DNA from: Alteromonas sp. MMG017 | GTDB taxonomy: Bacteria > Pseudomonadota > Gammaproteobacteria > Enterobacterales > Alteromonadaceae | Assembly (NCBI RefSeq): GCF_018100795.1 | Contig: NZ_JAGJDY010000003.1 | Coordinates: 186,001-250,000, forward strand | Reading direction: 5' to 3' | Length of the DNA stretch: 64,000 nucleotides | Part shown: in pieces, positions 55,552-64,000 of the stretch | Position numbering within the stretch: position 1 is the stretch's first letter | How the letters are laid out: each line of letters starts with the position of its first letter | The notes under the pieces: model-generated | Told to the model about the DNA's origin: nothing | Database searches by the model: none | Seen by the model: only the letters and a program-made list of their open reading frames with translations | Position numbers and translations under genes: made by a program

Positions 55552-57712
55552 CCGTAATGCCTTTTAACTGACGTAAACGTGCAAGTACTTTTGATAAAGT
55601 ATCTAAGTCTTGTACTTCAATTGAAATGGTAATTAGCGCCGTTTGCCTGTGTTTATCACTTAAACTATTCACACCCAGTAATGGCACATTTTCATTGGCG
55701 AGTACGGTTGTGATATCACGTAATAAACCGGTTCTGTCATGGCAGAAGATATCGACTGAAGTTTCAAACCCGACCTTAAGCTCTTGTGACCAATTCACTT
55801 CAATTTGGCGTTCTGGGTGCTGTTCAAGCAAATGCTGCAATTGATCGCAGCTTTCCTTATGTACGCTTACCCCACGCCCTTGCGTGATATACCCCATAAT
55901 GGGTTCACCAGGAACGGGTTTACAACAATTGGCCAGCTGGCTCATTAAATGACCAACACCTTGTACTACCACTGCATCCTTTTTGCCTGCGCCCTTAGCC
56001 GTACGCTTTGTTTTTACTTTAGGGCTAATTTCAGGCTCTTCTGGCTCTGGTTCTTGTAAGAAATGGATGAAGTTAATCACTTGCATCACCCTTACATCAC
56101 CCGTGCCTATGGCCGCATAGAGATCATCAGCACTATGGCCGTTAAACTTCTCGTACACTTCACTGGCTATTTTAGTCGGCAAGTGGGCGCGATGCAGTTC
56201 TCGCTCTAGCAGCTCTTTACCTGCGGTTAGGTTTTTATCCCTATCTTGCTTTTTAAAGTACGAATGAATAGTAGCGCGGGCGCGAGATGAGTGCACATAG
56301 CCCAAACCTGGGTGCATCCAATCTCGGCTGGGGTTCAGCTCTTTGCCTGTGAGCACTTCCACTTGGTCGCCGCTATGCAGCTGATAAGTAAAAGGCACAA
56401 TGCGTCCATTGGCTTTGGCGCCAATACAGCGATGCCCTACGTTACTGTGAATATAATAGGCAAAGTCGAGGGGCGTAGCGCCTTGAGGCAAGTCGATAAC
56501 ATCGCCTTTTGGGGTAAATACATACACGCGATCATCAAATACCTGACTGCGCAGCTCTTCCACCATATCGCCAGATTCGGCCACTTCTTCTTGCCACGCT
56601 AATATGCGGCGAAGCCAGTTTATGCGTTCATCGTAGCCCGACTGCTTACCCGTACTGCCTTCTTTGTACTTCCAATGTGCAGCAACACCTAGCTCGGCAT
56701 CTTGATGCATTTTGTGCGTACGAATTTGAATTTCTACTGGCTTACCTTCAGGGCCCACAATAACTGTGTGGATAGACTGATAGCCGTTAGATTTAGGGGT
56801 GGCGATGTAATCGTCGAATTCATTGGGTAAATGCTTGTAGCTGGCGTGCACCGTGCCAAGCGCGGCATAACAATCTTGTAACCGCTCGGCGATAACCCGT
56901 ACGGCACGTATATCGAAAAGTTGCTCAAAGGTAAGGCGCTTTTTCTGCATTTTTTTCCAAATGCTGAAAATGTGTTTTGGCCTGCCGTACACATCGGCGC
57001 GAATGTTTTCGCTATTCATTAATGATTGAAGATCATCAACGATACCATCGATATAATCCGCTCTCTCTCGACGTTTACCGTCAAGTTGCTTCGCGATTTG
57101 TTTGTAGGTAATAGGGTGCAGATAGCGAAAGGCTAAATCTTCCAGTTCCCACTTTAATTGACCAATGCCTAAACGGTTAGCCAATGGGGCATAAATGCTG
57201 GCACATTCACGGGCCACCATAACCCGCGTTTCCTCATCTGCTTTTTTCGCTTGTTGAAGGGCGCAAATACGTTCTGCCATTTTAATCACAACGGCACGTA
57301 CGTCTTCAACCATAGCTAGCAACATACGCCGAATACTATCTATATGTTGTTCATCAGATTTTTCGTTGAACGGCGAGCCATTAGCTTTTCTAGCATGTAA
57401 GGTTTTAATGGCGTCCATACGCCTTACACCCACGACTAAGTCACGAATTTCACTATCAAACTCTTGCTCAATATCCGCTTCGGTTAAACAATGTTGTTCG
57501 CAGTAAGGAAAGACCAATGCCGCCTGCAAGGTGACATCATCCATATTTAACTGACAGAGTATTTCGACCATTTCTTGGCCGACGAGAAGCCGCTCTGGCA
57601 TAGAAGACACACTGCGTAGTTTGTCTTTGGTTTCTTCACTTAAATCGAGGCTGTCTAGCCAAACCTCAAAGGGAGGTCTATCGGCTGCATGCACTTTTCT
57701 TGTTGTCACCAT
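55529..57712 (-). CDS. relA: GTP pyrophosphokinase RelA
   Basis: 727 residues (E. coli 744). The N-terminal HD-like domain (about 45-190) lacks the HD metal residues (VFPYCEQHCLTEADIEQEF), so hydrolysis is absent, as in RelA and unlike SpoT. The synthetase domain (about 235-350) has DDYIATPKSNGYQSIHTVI; TGS (about 390-450, VYVFTPKGDVIDLPQGATPLDFAYYIH), zinc-finger region with LANCCKPVPG, and ACT (about 645-720) follow. Makes (p)ppGpp on starved ribosomes. Follows rlmD by 12 bases. Confidence 0.96.
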   Translation of the reverse strand: MVTTRKVHAADRPPFEVWLDSLDLSEETKDKLRSVSSMPERLLVGQEMVEILCQLNMDDVTLQAALVFPYCEQHCLTEADIEQEFDSEIRDLVVGVRRMDAIKTLHARKANGSPFNEKSDEQHIDSIRRMLLAMVEDVRAVVIKMAERICALQQAKKADEETRVMVARECASIYAPLANRLGIGQLKWELEDLAFRYLHPITYKQIAKQLDGKRRERADYIDGIVDDLQSLMNSENIRADVYGRPKHIFSIWKKMQKKRLTFEQLFDIRAVRVIAERLQDCYAALGTVHASYKHLPNEFDDYIATPKSNGYQSIHTVIVGPEGKPVEIQIRTHKMHQDAELGVAAHWKYKEGSTGKQSGYDERINWLRRILAWQEEVAESGDMVEELRSQVFDDRVYVFTPKGDVIDLPQGATPLDFAYYIHSNVGHRCIGAKANGRIVPFTYQLHSGDQVEVLTGKELNPSRDWMHPGLGYVHSSRARATIHSYFKKQDRDKNLTAGKELLERELHRAHLPTKIASEVYEKFNGHSADDLYAAIGTGDVRVMQVINFIHFLQEPEPEEPEISPKVKTKRTAKGAGKKDAVVVQGVGHLMSQLANCCKPVPGEPIMGYITQGRGVSVHKESCDQLQHLLEQHPERQIEVNWSQELKVGFETSVDIFCHDRTGLLRDITTVLANENVPLLGVNSLSDKHRQTALITISIEVQDLDTLSKVLARLRQLKGITDAKRKQF

Positions 57713-57724
57713 AACCGCTGCTCG

Positions 57725-59146
57725 CTATTGCTGTTGGCGTGTAAATAGCGCCATCGTTTCCATGTGATGGGTAAAGGGAAACATTTCAATCACACCCGCT
57801 TTTTGCATTTGATAACCTCCATCTATCAGAATACGCGCATCCCGCGAAAAAGTGTTCGGGTTGCAAGAAACATACACTATCGTATTTGGCATAGCGCGGA
57901 CTAGTGCATGACAAACCGTCAAAGCCCCCTCACGAGACGGGTCGAGCAAGACTTTGTCGAACCCACCAGCTAGCGCTTTATCCACTGATTTTTCGTCAGC
58001 TAAGTCAAGCTGCATCCAGTCAACATTGGAAATGCCCTGTTCGAGAGCGTTACTTTTGGCGCGCTGCACCATTTCAGCAACCCCTTCCACTGCCCTTACC
58101 GTAGCGCCGCTGTTAGCAATGGGCAAGGTGAAATTACCTAAACCACTGAACCAATCAGCAATGCGTTCTCCGGCTTTTGGTGCTAACCATGACAGGGCTT
58201 GTGCCACCATTTTAGTATTTACTTCTGCGTTCACCTGAACAAAGTCATTCGGTCCAGGCTGCAAATAAAAGCCATCTACTGTGTTACACGTGATAGGTGC
58301 TATTTCATGCAATGAGGTAAAATCGCCATTACCGTCTTCGATTGTCATATTCACGTTTTGTTCCGCAGCAAACTGGGATAGCGACGCAATAAAGTCGTTG
58401 GCTAGAGAGCGGGTATGCTTCACAGTAACTTGCACCGCATTTTCCCCCGCCAATAGGCTGATATGCCCAACAAGACGAGCGCTTGCATAGCCTGTAATGG
58501 CAGATTTAAGTGGCGCGATAAGCTGACTTAGTGCCTCAACTAAAACCGGGCAACCGTCGATATCAACAATGTTTTTGCCGGCACTTTCTCGAAAGCCAAG
58601 TTTTATTTTATCTGGATTTCTTGCATCAATTGCTAGGCGGGCTTTACGGCGATAGCGTGGCCTGTCGCCGCTGATGGGCGCTTGCCATGCCCCCTCGTTG
58701 AAACCGAGTTTACGCTGGAACATACTTTTAAGCGCATCGTCTCGTAGCGCGAGAGCTTCTTGAGGCTCTACGTGCTGAAGCTGACAACCCCCGCACTGAT
58801 TTGCCACCCCGCAAAACGGTTTTTGACGGTGCGCTGACGGTGTATTCACTTTAGTGACTTTTGCGTTAACAATCTGCTTGTTGCTTGAAAGCGCTTTTAT
58901 TTGTACGGTTTCACCAGGTAAAGCACCATCAACAAAGTATAAGGTTTCACCTCGGGCAACACCCTGCCCCTGCCAATCCATACCATCAATGGTTACCGCT
59001 TCATTGGCTGCATTGATGTCATCAACCGAGGGCCAAGATTGTTTGGTTTTTACAATGTGCTGCTTTTCGCCCGAGCCTGCGCCGCGCACTCTCCCTTTCA
59101 CATTGCTTTTGTTTTTGCCTTTGCTCGGTTTATAAAATATGGCCAC
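57725..59146 (-). CDS. rlmD: 23S rRNA (uracil-1939-C5) methyltransferase RlmD
   Basis: 473 residues. TRAM domain (about 45-105, GMDWQGQGVARGETLYFVDGALPGE), 4Fe-4S cysteines (Cys112, Cys118, Cys121 in FCGVANQCGGCQLQH, and one in IDGCPVL), then a SAM methyltransferase domain with DWFSGLGNFTLPIA, DPSREGA and the catalytic cysteine in YVSCNPNTFSRDARIL. Longer basic N-terminus than E. coli RlmD (433). Confidence 0.95.
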   Translation of the reverse strand: MAIFYKPSKGKNKSNVKGRVRGAGSGEKQHIVKTKQSWPSVDDINAANEAVTIDGMDWQGQGVARGETLYFVDGALPGETVQIKALSSNKQIVNAKVTKVNTPSAHRQKPFCGVANQCGGCQLQHVEPQEALALRDDALKSMFQRKLGFNEGAWQAPISGDRPRYRRKARLAIDARNPDKIKLGFRESAGKNIVDIDGCPVLVEALSQLIAPLKSAITGYASARLVGHISLLAGENAVQVTVKHTRSLANDFIASLSQFAAEQNVNMTIEDGNGDFTSLHEIAPITCNTVDGFYLQPGPNDFVQVNAEVNTKMVAQALSWLAPKAGERIADWFSGLGNFTLPIANSGATVRAVEGVAEMVQRAKSNALEQGISNVDWMQLDLADEKSVDKALAGGFDKVLLDPSREGALTVCHALVRAMPNTIVYVSCNPNTFSRDARILIDGGYQMQKAGVIEMFPFTHHMETMALFTRQQQ

Positions 59147-59163
59147 GTGGTGCTCCCGTTACA

Positions 59164-59541
59164 TTAATTTTCAAGAATAACGGTAGCAACCGCATAGTGT
59201 ATTTCATCAGATATACTTATTACGCTAGAGGTAATAGCGCGCTGTTTACACAGCGTGGCAAATTCACCGGAAAAGTGAAGTTCTGGTGCGCCAAGGTCAT
59301 TGTTACGCACTTCAATATGTTGCCAACTTATTCCATTACCAATACCAGTGCCCAAGGCTTTAACAGCAGCCTCTTTAGCGGCGAAACGCTTGGCTAAGTA
59401 GCGCACGGGATCATTGCTAGCAACATAAAGGGTAAGTTCGTAAGGCGTGAGCACACGTTTAGCGAGGCGCTCAGTGGTAGCGTCGCTTTTATTCAACCGT
59501 GCAATTTCAATAATGTCTGTGCCTAATCCAGCTATGGCCAC
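59164..59541 (-). CDS. acpS: holo-[acyl-carrier-protein] synthase AcpS
   Basis: 125 residues. IAGLGTDIIEIARLNK carries the metal Asp, and LAKRFAAKEAAVKALGTGIGNGISW the Glu and Lys. It attaches the phosphopantetheine arm to acyl carrier protein for fatty-acid synthesis. Between rlmD (17 bases) and pdxJ (53 bases) on the same strand. Confidence 0.96.
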   Translation of the reverse strand: MAIAGLGTDIIEIARLNKSDATTERLAKRVLTPYELTLYVASNDPVRYLAKRFAAKEAAVKALGTGIGNGISWQHIEVRNNDLGAPELHFSGEFATLCKQRAITSSVISISDEIHYAVATVILEN

Positions 59542-59594
59542 AAGGTATTCTCTTAGTTGTTGCTAGCGTTAACGTGCTTTTTTGAAGTTCGAGT

Positions 59595-60332
59595 TTACAC
59601 GCCGCTTCGTGCTTCTAGCATAAGTTTGCGCATATCAACTACCGCAGTCGCTAAGCCATCAAACGCGGCTCGTGCGATAATCGCATGACCAATATTCAGC
59701 TCGATAAGTTGAGGGATAGCCGCAATTGGTTTCACGTTATGATAATGCAACCCATGACCAGCATTCACTTTAAGCCCTAGTTTATCGGCATATTCAATGC
59801 CTTCTACTAATCGGGCTAACTCTTTTTCAAGCTCTGTTTCACTGGTTGCTTCAGCATACTGGCCTGTATGAATTTCTATATAAGGTGCACCGCATTCAAC
59901 CGCTGCATCTATTTGTTTTTTATCTGCATCGATAAACAGCGACACCAAAATGTTTGCAGCCGCTAAACGGTCACAAGCGTGTTTCATCACGGCTAAATTA
60001 CCCGCAACATCAAGACCGCCTTCAGTGGTTAGCTCTTCACGCTTTTCAGGCACTAAACAACAAAATACCGGTTTCACTTCTTCGGCAATAGTGAGCATTT
60101 CATCGGTAACCGCCATCTCTAAGTTTAGGCGGGTATTGATAGTTTGCGCCAAAATACGTACATCTCGGTCTTTTATATGGCGACGATCTTCACGTAAGTG
60201 AACGGTAATGCCGTCTGCTCCCGCGCGTTCTGCAACATCAGCAGCATGCACCGGATCTGGGTAGTTGGTGCCACGGGCATTTCGAAGTGTGGCAATATGA
60301 TCGATGTTAACGCCAAGAAGAAGTGTACTCAT
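59595..60332 (-). CDS. pdxJ: pyridoxine 5'-phosphate synthase PdxJ
   Basis: 245 residues from the ATG at 60330-60332 ([20 protein letters not shown]); the open extension of 40 codons is not family-like. TIM-barrel marks: the opening [41 protein letters not shown] and [11 protein letters not shown]. It condenses aminoacetone phosphate with deoxyxylulose-5-phosphate to form PNP. Epd, in the same pathway, is at the other end of the window. Confidence 0.96.
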   Translation of the reverse strand: MSTLLLGVNIDHIATLRNARGTNYPDPVHAADVAERAGADGITVHLREDRRHIKDRDVRILAQTINTRLNLEMAVTDEMLTIAEEVKPVFCCLVPEKREELTTEGGLDVAGNLAVMKHACDRLAAANILVSLFIDADKKQIDAAVECGAPYIEIHTGQYAEATSETELEKELARLVEGIEYADKLGLKVNAGHGLHYHNVKPIAAIPQLIELNIGHAIIARAAFDGLATAVVDMRKLMLEARSGV

Positions 60333-60486
60333 TAACAGATACCTATAGTAGAACAAGCATTTGGCAATCAGCGAGCATAGAAGTTTCGCGTATTGCCTGT
60401 CTAAAATTGAATAAGCGCCATTGTAACAAACTTTCGAACTATCACGTGGCAAAAAGCGTGATTAAATATGCGTAACACTTATCGCA

Positions 60487-61200
60487 CTAGTGCTTTCGCA
60501 CCACAAATAATTCTCTACTTTTTAGCGGTTTATCACCAATTAGCGGCTTGAGTAAATCACGACACAAAACTTTGGCCACCCGTTTGCTCATGGGCGTAAA
60601 TTCACCTTGAGCTAAGGCAAGTAAGGCACTGCCCGGCAAGCCCTTACGAGTGTAGCCATTTGGCACATCATCTGGCAGCGCACAAAAGCCAAACTCAGGC
60701 TGAAGCACATAGTGTTTTTCTGCTTCAATGGGCATCTCATACTCTACATCTTCAGTGAAATCAGGCAGTAATCCCATTTCATCTAGAAGCGACAATTCAA
60801 ACTTTCGCAGGGTAATTTCAATGTCATCATCGTTAAATAGCGCCGTAAGCGCCTGCTCGTAAGCCTCAAACACCGCTTCACTGGCAAGGCCAGCAGGCAT
60901 TATTCTATTGGTGAGTTCATTGAGGTACATGGCACAAAATAGCGGCGTACCCGCTAAATTAATGGATGGCGCAGTGCTTTCTACGTGCCGCAAATTTTTT
61001 AAATCAGATTTACCGGCAAGTTGAAGTTTGAGAGCTTGAAAAGGTTGAAGCAGACTTTTTTTATCAGATTTACTGTTACGTACGCCCTTTGCCACCGCAC
61101 TCATTTTGCCTTGTTCTAAGGTAAAGAAATCGACAATATAACTGGTCTCCCGATAGGCTCGGCGGTGCAACACAAAAGCAGTCAACCAGTCGTTATTCAT
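60487..61200 (-). CDS. recO: DNA repair protein RecO
   Basis: 237 residues. OB-fold N-terminus (TAFVLHRRAYRETSYIVDFFT, GKMSAVAKGVRNSKSDKKSLLQPFQAL) and helical middle (LFCAMYLNELTNRIM). Gammaproteobacterial RecO lacks the zinc cysteines, as here. It helps load RecA through RecFOR. recO-pdxJ-acpS order is as in E. coli, where rnc-era precede it; here a small unknown gene precedes it instead. Confidence 0.94.
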   Translation of the reverse strand: MNNDWLTAFVLHRRAYRETSYIVDFFTLEQGKMSAVAKGVRNSKSDKKSLLQPFQALKLQLAGKSDLKNLRHVESTAPSINLAGTPLFCAMYLNELTNRIMPAGLASEAVFEAYEQALTALFNDDDIEITLRKFELSLLDEMGLLPDFTEDVEYEMPIEAEKHYVLQPEFGFCALPDDVPNGYTRKGLPGSALLALAQGEFTPMSKRVAKVLCRDLLKPLIGDKPLKSRELFVVRKH

Positions 61201-61245
61201 TCATTTTCCTGTGTGTTATTTACCAGCGCTAGCAGATAAGTGGGC

Positions 61246-61530
61246 TTAGCTTCGTTTAATGCGTACCACTTTCATGGTTTCAAATTCAATGCCCGCCACC
61301 TCCTCTACCTGTCGGTAGTAAGTGATATTAACCCGCGCGCCCTTTAAGCTTTGGTACTGCTTTTTTCGTCGATAGATAAACGGGACATCAATGCCTTCTA
61401 ACATTACCGTGTGCCGTATCCAGTCATTTTCTTCACGCTGAACATGAGACACCACCTTCATATTATCAGACTGATTTAACTGGCCATGCTTGCTGATTAA
61501 TTTGTCAGTCTCTGATTTCATATTAGTCAC
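61246..61530 (-). CDS. conserved small protein of unknown function
   Basis: 94 residues; not recognised. No signal peptide or membrane segment. Rich in charged residues, with a segment that looks like a small beta domain (WIRHTVMLEGIDVPFIYRRK, YQSLKGARVNITYYRQVE, IEFETMKVVRIKR). Read between recJ and recO on the same strand, so perhaps in their transcript. The first ten or more codons may be leader; a second in-frame ATG follows at codon 4. Confidence 0.7.
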   Translation of the reverse strand: MTNMKSETDKLISKHGQLNQSDNMKVVSHVQREENDWIRHTVMLEGIDVPFIYRRKKQYQSLKGARVNITYYRQVEEVAGIEFETMKVVRIKRS

Positions 61531-61583
61531 CTTGCACCACGTTGTGTTCTGATGAGTGAGCGCTATGATCTGCGCGCTTTGCC

Positions 61584-61627
61584 TTTATGCGCTTTCTAGC
61601 TGTCTAATTTATGCGCTTTCTAGCTGT
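61584..61627. repeat. 20-bp direct duplication of the recJ 3' end
   Basis: Bases 61584-61603 repeat bases 61608-61627 exactly, with four bases between (period 24). The second copy contains the recJ stop codon and last codons; the first is a downstream echo of them. A local tandem duplication. Confidence 0.85.
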
Positions 61628-63336
61628 TCAATAATAAGCTGTACAGACTCTTGGCCGCGAAATACATTTACATCTAATCGGTAGGCAATGCGTACCTGTT
61701 TTACCATGGCATTCGGCCACGCTTTAATATCAATGTTGAAGGCGATGGCATCTACTTCGCCCACTGAAGGTTCTCGCAATACCAGCTTTAAGTGTTTTTC
61801 ACCCACCAGTCGTTGTTGCACCACTTGAAACTCACCATCAAAGAGTGGCGATTCAAAGCCCTGACCAAAGGGCCCTGCTTGCCTAAGCAAATGGGCAAAA
61901 GACAAAGACAACTCTTGTCCCGTTAAGCTGCCGTCAGACAGTAGTACTTGGTTACCGTCTAGTTTATCTACATGCTGCTTAGCAATGTCGATGAAGGCCT
62001 TTTCGAATGCTGCTAAGTTAGCAACCGGTAAACTCAAACCGGCTGCCATTGCATGGCCACCAAATTTATCAATAACGCCGGGAAAGCGGGTATTCACTTC
62101 ATCGAGTACATCACGAATATGCACCCCTGGGATAGAGCGAGCCGATCCTTTTATGGTCGTATCGTCTTGATGAGCAAAAGCGATAACCGGTTTCAAATAC
62201 TTTTCTTTTAGGCGCCCCGCCACAATACCAATTACACCTTGGTGAAAATCCGCTTGATATACTACCAATGCGGCAGGAATATCGCCTTCAGTGAGAGACA
62301 TTTTTTCTAGCACTTGTTCGGCTTGCGCCTTCATTCCAGTTTCTATTTCTCGGCGTTCGCGGTTTAGTGCATCTAGCTCCGAGGCTATCATGCGAGCTTG
62401 CATAGTATCGTCTTCTAACAGACAAGCTATGCCTTGAGACATGTCGTCTAATCTGCCGGCTGCATTTAAGCGAGGGCCAATAACAAAACCTAAATCGGTA
62501 GAGGTAAGGTGAGTGCAGTCTCGATTAGCCACTTCAACCAAGGCTTTAATACCCGGTCTGCATTTACCTGCTCGAATTCGCTGTAGGCCTTGATGTACCA
62601 AAATTCGGTTGTTTTTATCTAATACCACCACATCGGCCACCGTGCCTACGGCGACAATGTCTAGTAACGATGCCAAATTAGGCGCTGGAATATGCTTTTC
62701 AGTAAACCAGTTTCGTTGTTGTAGTTCGGTTTTAAGCGCTAACATGATGTAAAACGCCACGCCTACCCCAGCTAAGTTTTTAGAGGGGAACGTACAGCCT
62801 GGTTGATTAGGGTTAACAATAGCATCGGCAGGAGGAAGCTCATCACCCGGTAAGTGGTGATCGGTAACAATAACTTCTATGCCCAATGCTTTTGCATGCA
62901 TCACACCTTCAATACAAGCAATGCCGTTATCTACCGTAATAATAACGTCCGCGCCTTGTTGCTTGGCAATATCCACAATAGGTACGCTAAGGCCATAACC
63001 AAAATCAAAACGATTTGGCACCAAATAATCAACCTTATTAAACCCCATCATGTGCAATGCATGAATACACACTGCAATACTAGTCGCGCCATCAGCATCG
63101 AAGTCACCTACAATAATAAGCGTCTTATCCTGCTCAATGGTGTCAGCCAGAATGCTCGCCGCTGCGGCCATACCCTTAAGCTCATTAAAGTGGGTAAGGC
63201 CCTTCAGACCATTTTCTAATTCGCTAACATCTTGTACGTTTCTGCCGCGATAAATCCGGTCTATTACAGGGTGTAAAGCAGAAGCAAGAGGGGCGTCACC
63301 AGTTTCACGGCGCACTACAGGCAATATCATCGACAT
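61609..63336 (-). CDS. recJ: single-stranded-DNA-specific exonuclease RecJ
   Basis: 575 residues (E. coli 577). DHH-family phosphoesterase: VGDFDADGATSIAV, ITVDNGIACIEG, the namesake VTDHHLPGDE, then DHHA1 and OB-fold regions with FGGHAMAAGLSL. It degrades ssDNA 5' to 3' in recombination and mismatch repair. It follows dsbC, the E. coli order dsbC-recJ, with a hairpin between them. Confidence 0.96.
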   Translation of the reverse strand: MSMILPVVRRETGDAPLASALHPVIDRIYRGRNVQDVSELENGLKGLTHFNELKGMAAAASILADTIEQDKTLIIVGDFDADGATSIAVCIHALHMMGFNKVDYLVPNRFDFGYGLSVPIVDIAKQQGADVIITVDNGIACIEGVMHAKALGIEVIVTDHHLPGDELPPADAIVNPNQPGCTFPSKNLAGVGVAFYIMLALKTELQQRNWFTEKHIPAPNLASLLDIVAVGTVADVVVLDKNNRILVHQGLQRIRAGKCRPGIKALVEVANRDCTHLTSTDLGFVIGPRLNAAGRLDDMSQGIACLLEDDTMQARMIASELDALNRERREIETGMKAQAEQVLEKMSLTEGDIPAALVVYQADFHQGVIGIVAGRLKEKYLKPVIAFAHQDDTTIKGSARSIPGVHIRDVLDEVNTRFPGVIDKFGGHAMAAGLSLPVANLAAFEKAFIDIAKQHVDKLDGNQVLLSDGSLTGQELSLSFAHLLRQAGPFGQGFESPLFDGEFQVVQQRLVGEKHLKLVLREPSVGEVDAIAFNIDIKAWPNAMVKQVRIAYRLDVNVFRGQESVQLIIEQLESA

Positions 63337-63403
63337 TCATCACTACGGTTAATTAGAGGGTAATGATACCCAAGGGAATCAGGTAGGTAAAACGAGAACA
63401 TAA

Positions 63404-63450
63404 AAAAACGCACCTAGCATAAGCATTACCTTTTGCTATGGTGCGTTTTT
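63404..63450. terminator. hairpin between dsbC and recJ
   Basis: Arms AAAAACGCACC plus TAGCA and TGCTA plus GGTGCGTTTTT, with one bulge and a loop of about 14 bases, have T on both strands. It can terminate or attenuate dsbC transcription before recJ. Confidence 0.8.
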
Positions 63451-63468
63451 AAAAAATTAAGATTGACG

Positions 63469-64000
63469 CTATTCGGCTTGCTCAATAGCCTGTGCAATCA
63501 TACCAGCAGGTTGGTAACCAGGAATAAGCGAGCCATCTGGCAATACGATGTTAGGGGTACCATTGACACCCAACTTTTGCCCTAACAAATATTGCTCTGC
63601 AACTTTATTGGCACATTTAGCGGTTGCAACATCGTTGCCCGCTTTTGCGTCAGTTAATGCTTTTTGTGGGTTCGCTGCACACCATACCGACACCATGTCT
63701 CGGTAATTTTGGCTGTCTAAACCTGCACGAGGAAAGGCCAAGTAGTTTACGGTAATACCCATGTCGTTTAAGTCGCCCACTTCTTTATGAAGCTTTCGGC
63801 AGTAACCACAAGTGGTATCGGTGAAAACACTGATCACATGCTTTTCGTTTTTAGCTTTAAACGTAATGGCTGATGGCGCCATTTCTTTCACGCCTTCAAT
63901 ACGAAGGCCTGAATAGGCAACTTCGGTTTCATTACGCATGCCTTCATCAATATTAAGAATACGCGCTTGCACTAAATATTTAGCATCATCACTGACATAA
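63469..64000 (-). CDS. dsbC: thiol:disulfide interchange protein DsbC, C-terminal part (cut by window edge)
   Basis: The coding frame runs from the window end to the stop at 63469; the signal peptide and most of the dimerisation domain lie outside. At the edge the frame reads YVSDDAKYLVQARIL, matching the DsbC dimer-domain end, so the GTG at 63972 is internal and not the start. The thioredoxin domain has VISVFTDTTCGYCRKLHKEV with the CGYC active site, YLAFPRAGLDSQ and the cis-proline loop GVNGTPNIVLPDGSLIPGYQPAG. DsbC isomerises wrong disulfides in the periplasm. Confidence 0.95.
   Translation of the reverse strand, partial: YVSDDAKYLVQARILNIDEGMRNETEVAYSGLRIEGVKEMAPSAITFKAKNEKHVISVFTDTTCGYCRKLHKEVGDLNDMGITVNYLAFPRAGLDSQNYRDMVSVWCAANPQKALTDAKAGNDVATAKCANKVAEQYLLGQKLGVNGTPNIVLPDGSLIPGYQPAGMIAQAIEQAE

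Noticed and set aside
63469..63972. Short complete gene starting at the GTG at 63972
   Set aside because: The frame continues to the window edge and the upstream residues match DsbC, so the gene is cut by the window and not complete.

Overview
The window reads as chromosomal core DNA of a marine gammaproteobacterium, most likely Alteromonadaceae (Alteromonas or a close relative). The evidence is moderate GC, enteric-like housekeeping gene order (mla-ibaG-murA; yrbG-kdsD-kdsC-lptC-lptA-lptB-rpoN-hpf-ptsN-rapZ-ptsO; zapE-zapG-degQ-degS; rplM-rpsI-petABC-sspA-sspB; relA-mazG; dsbC-recJ), a MetJ-type operator before metK, and many solitary signalling genes. There are no tRNAs, 16S/23S/5S rRNA genes, phage genes, insertion sequences or CRISPR arrays. 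The one structural RNA gene recognised is rnpB.

Layout. 1-5.5 kb: tkt-epd-pgk operon (minus, pgk cut by the edge), divergent metK with tandem met boxes, a small tandem repeat, a strong bidirectional terminator and a CYTH-domain protein. 5.8-9.2 kb: small exported protein, DEDDh exonuclease, and a yqhD-like aldehyde reductase divergent from its AraC-type regulator, with two 21-bp-spaced direct repeats between them. 9.4-15.5 kb: the most interesting region. A periplasmic substrate-binding protein is translationally coupled to a hybrid histidine kinase carrying an apparently photoactive LOV domain, followed by a membrane GGDEF-EAL protein. 15.5-24.4 kb: rnpB, a CPA1-type K+/H+ antiporter, a solitary SecD-SecF fusion, DUF421, membrane AraC regulator, DUF2306 and a YebC-family protein. 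24.5-29.1 kb: zapE, zapG, degQ (candidate sigma-E promoter) and degS.

29.3-43.8 kb is cell-envelope and nitrogen-PTS core: murA, ibaG and mlaBCDEF on minus; yrbG, KDO synthesis, LPS transport, rpoN, hpf, ptsN, rapZ, ptsO and mgtE on plus. 43.8-47.4 kb is accessory: a large soluble two-Cache protein with a degenerate chemoreceptor-like centre, an AraC regulator, and a tRNA-binding-domain gene broken by one amber codon. 47.5-52.7 kb: sspB-sspA, the cytochrome bc1 complex, rpsI-rplM. 52.9-54.6 kb: two exported proteins (solute-binding-like, TPR-like). 54.6-64 kb: mazG, relA, rlmD, acpS, pdxJ, recO, a small unknown, recJ and dsbC (cut by the edge).

The functional theme is envelope maintenance (Mla, Lpt, DegQ/DegS, SecDF, DsbC) next to signalling modules. 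The candidate for an undescribed system is the binding protein / LOV hybrid kinase / c-di-GMP module at 9.4-15.5 kb. Domain calls rest on motif reading, not on database searches.
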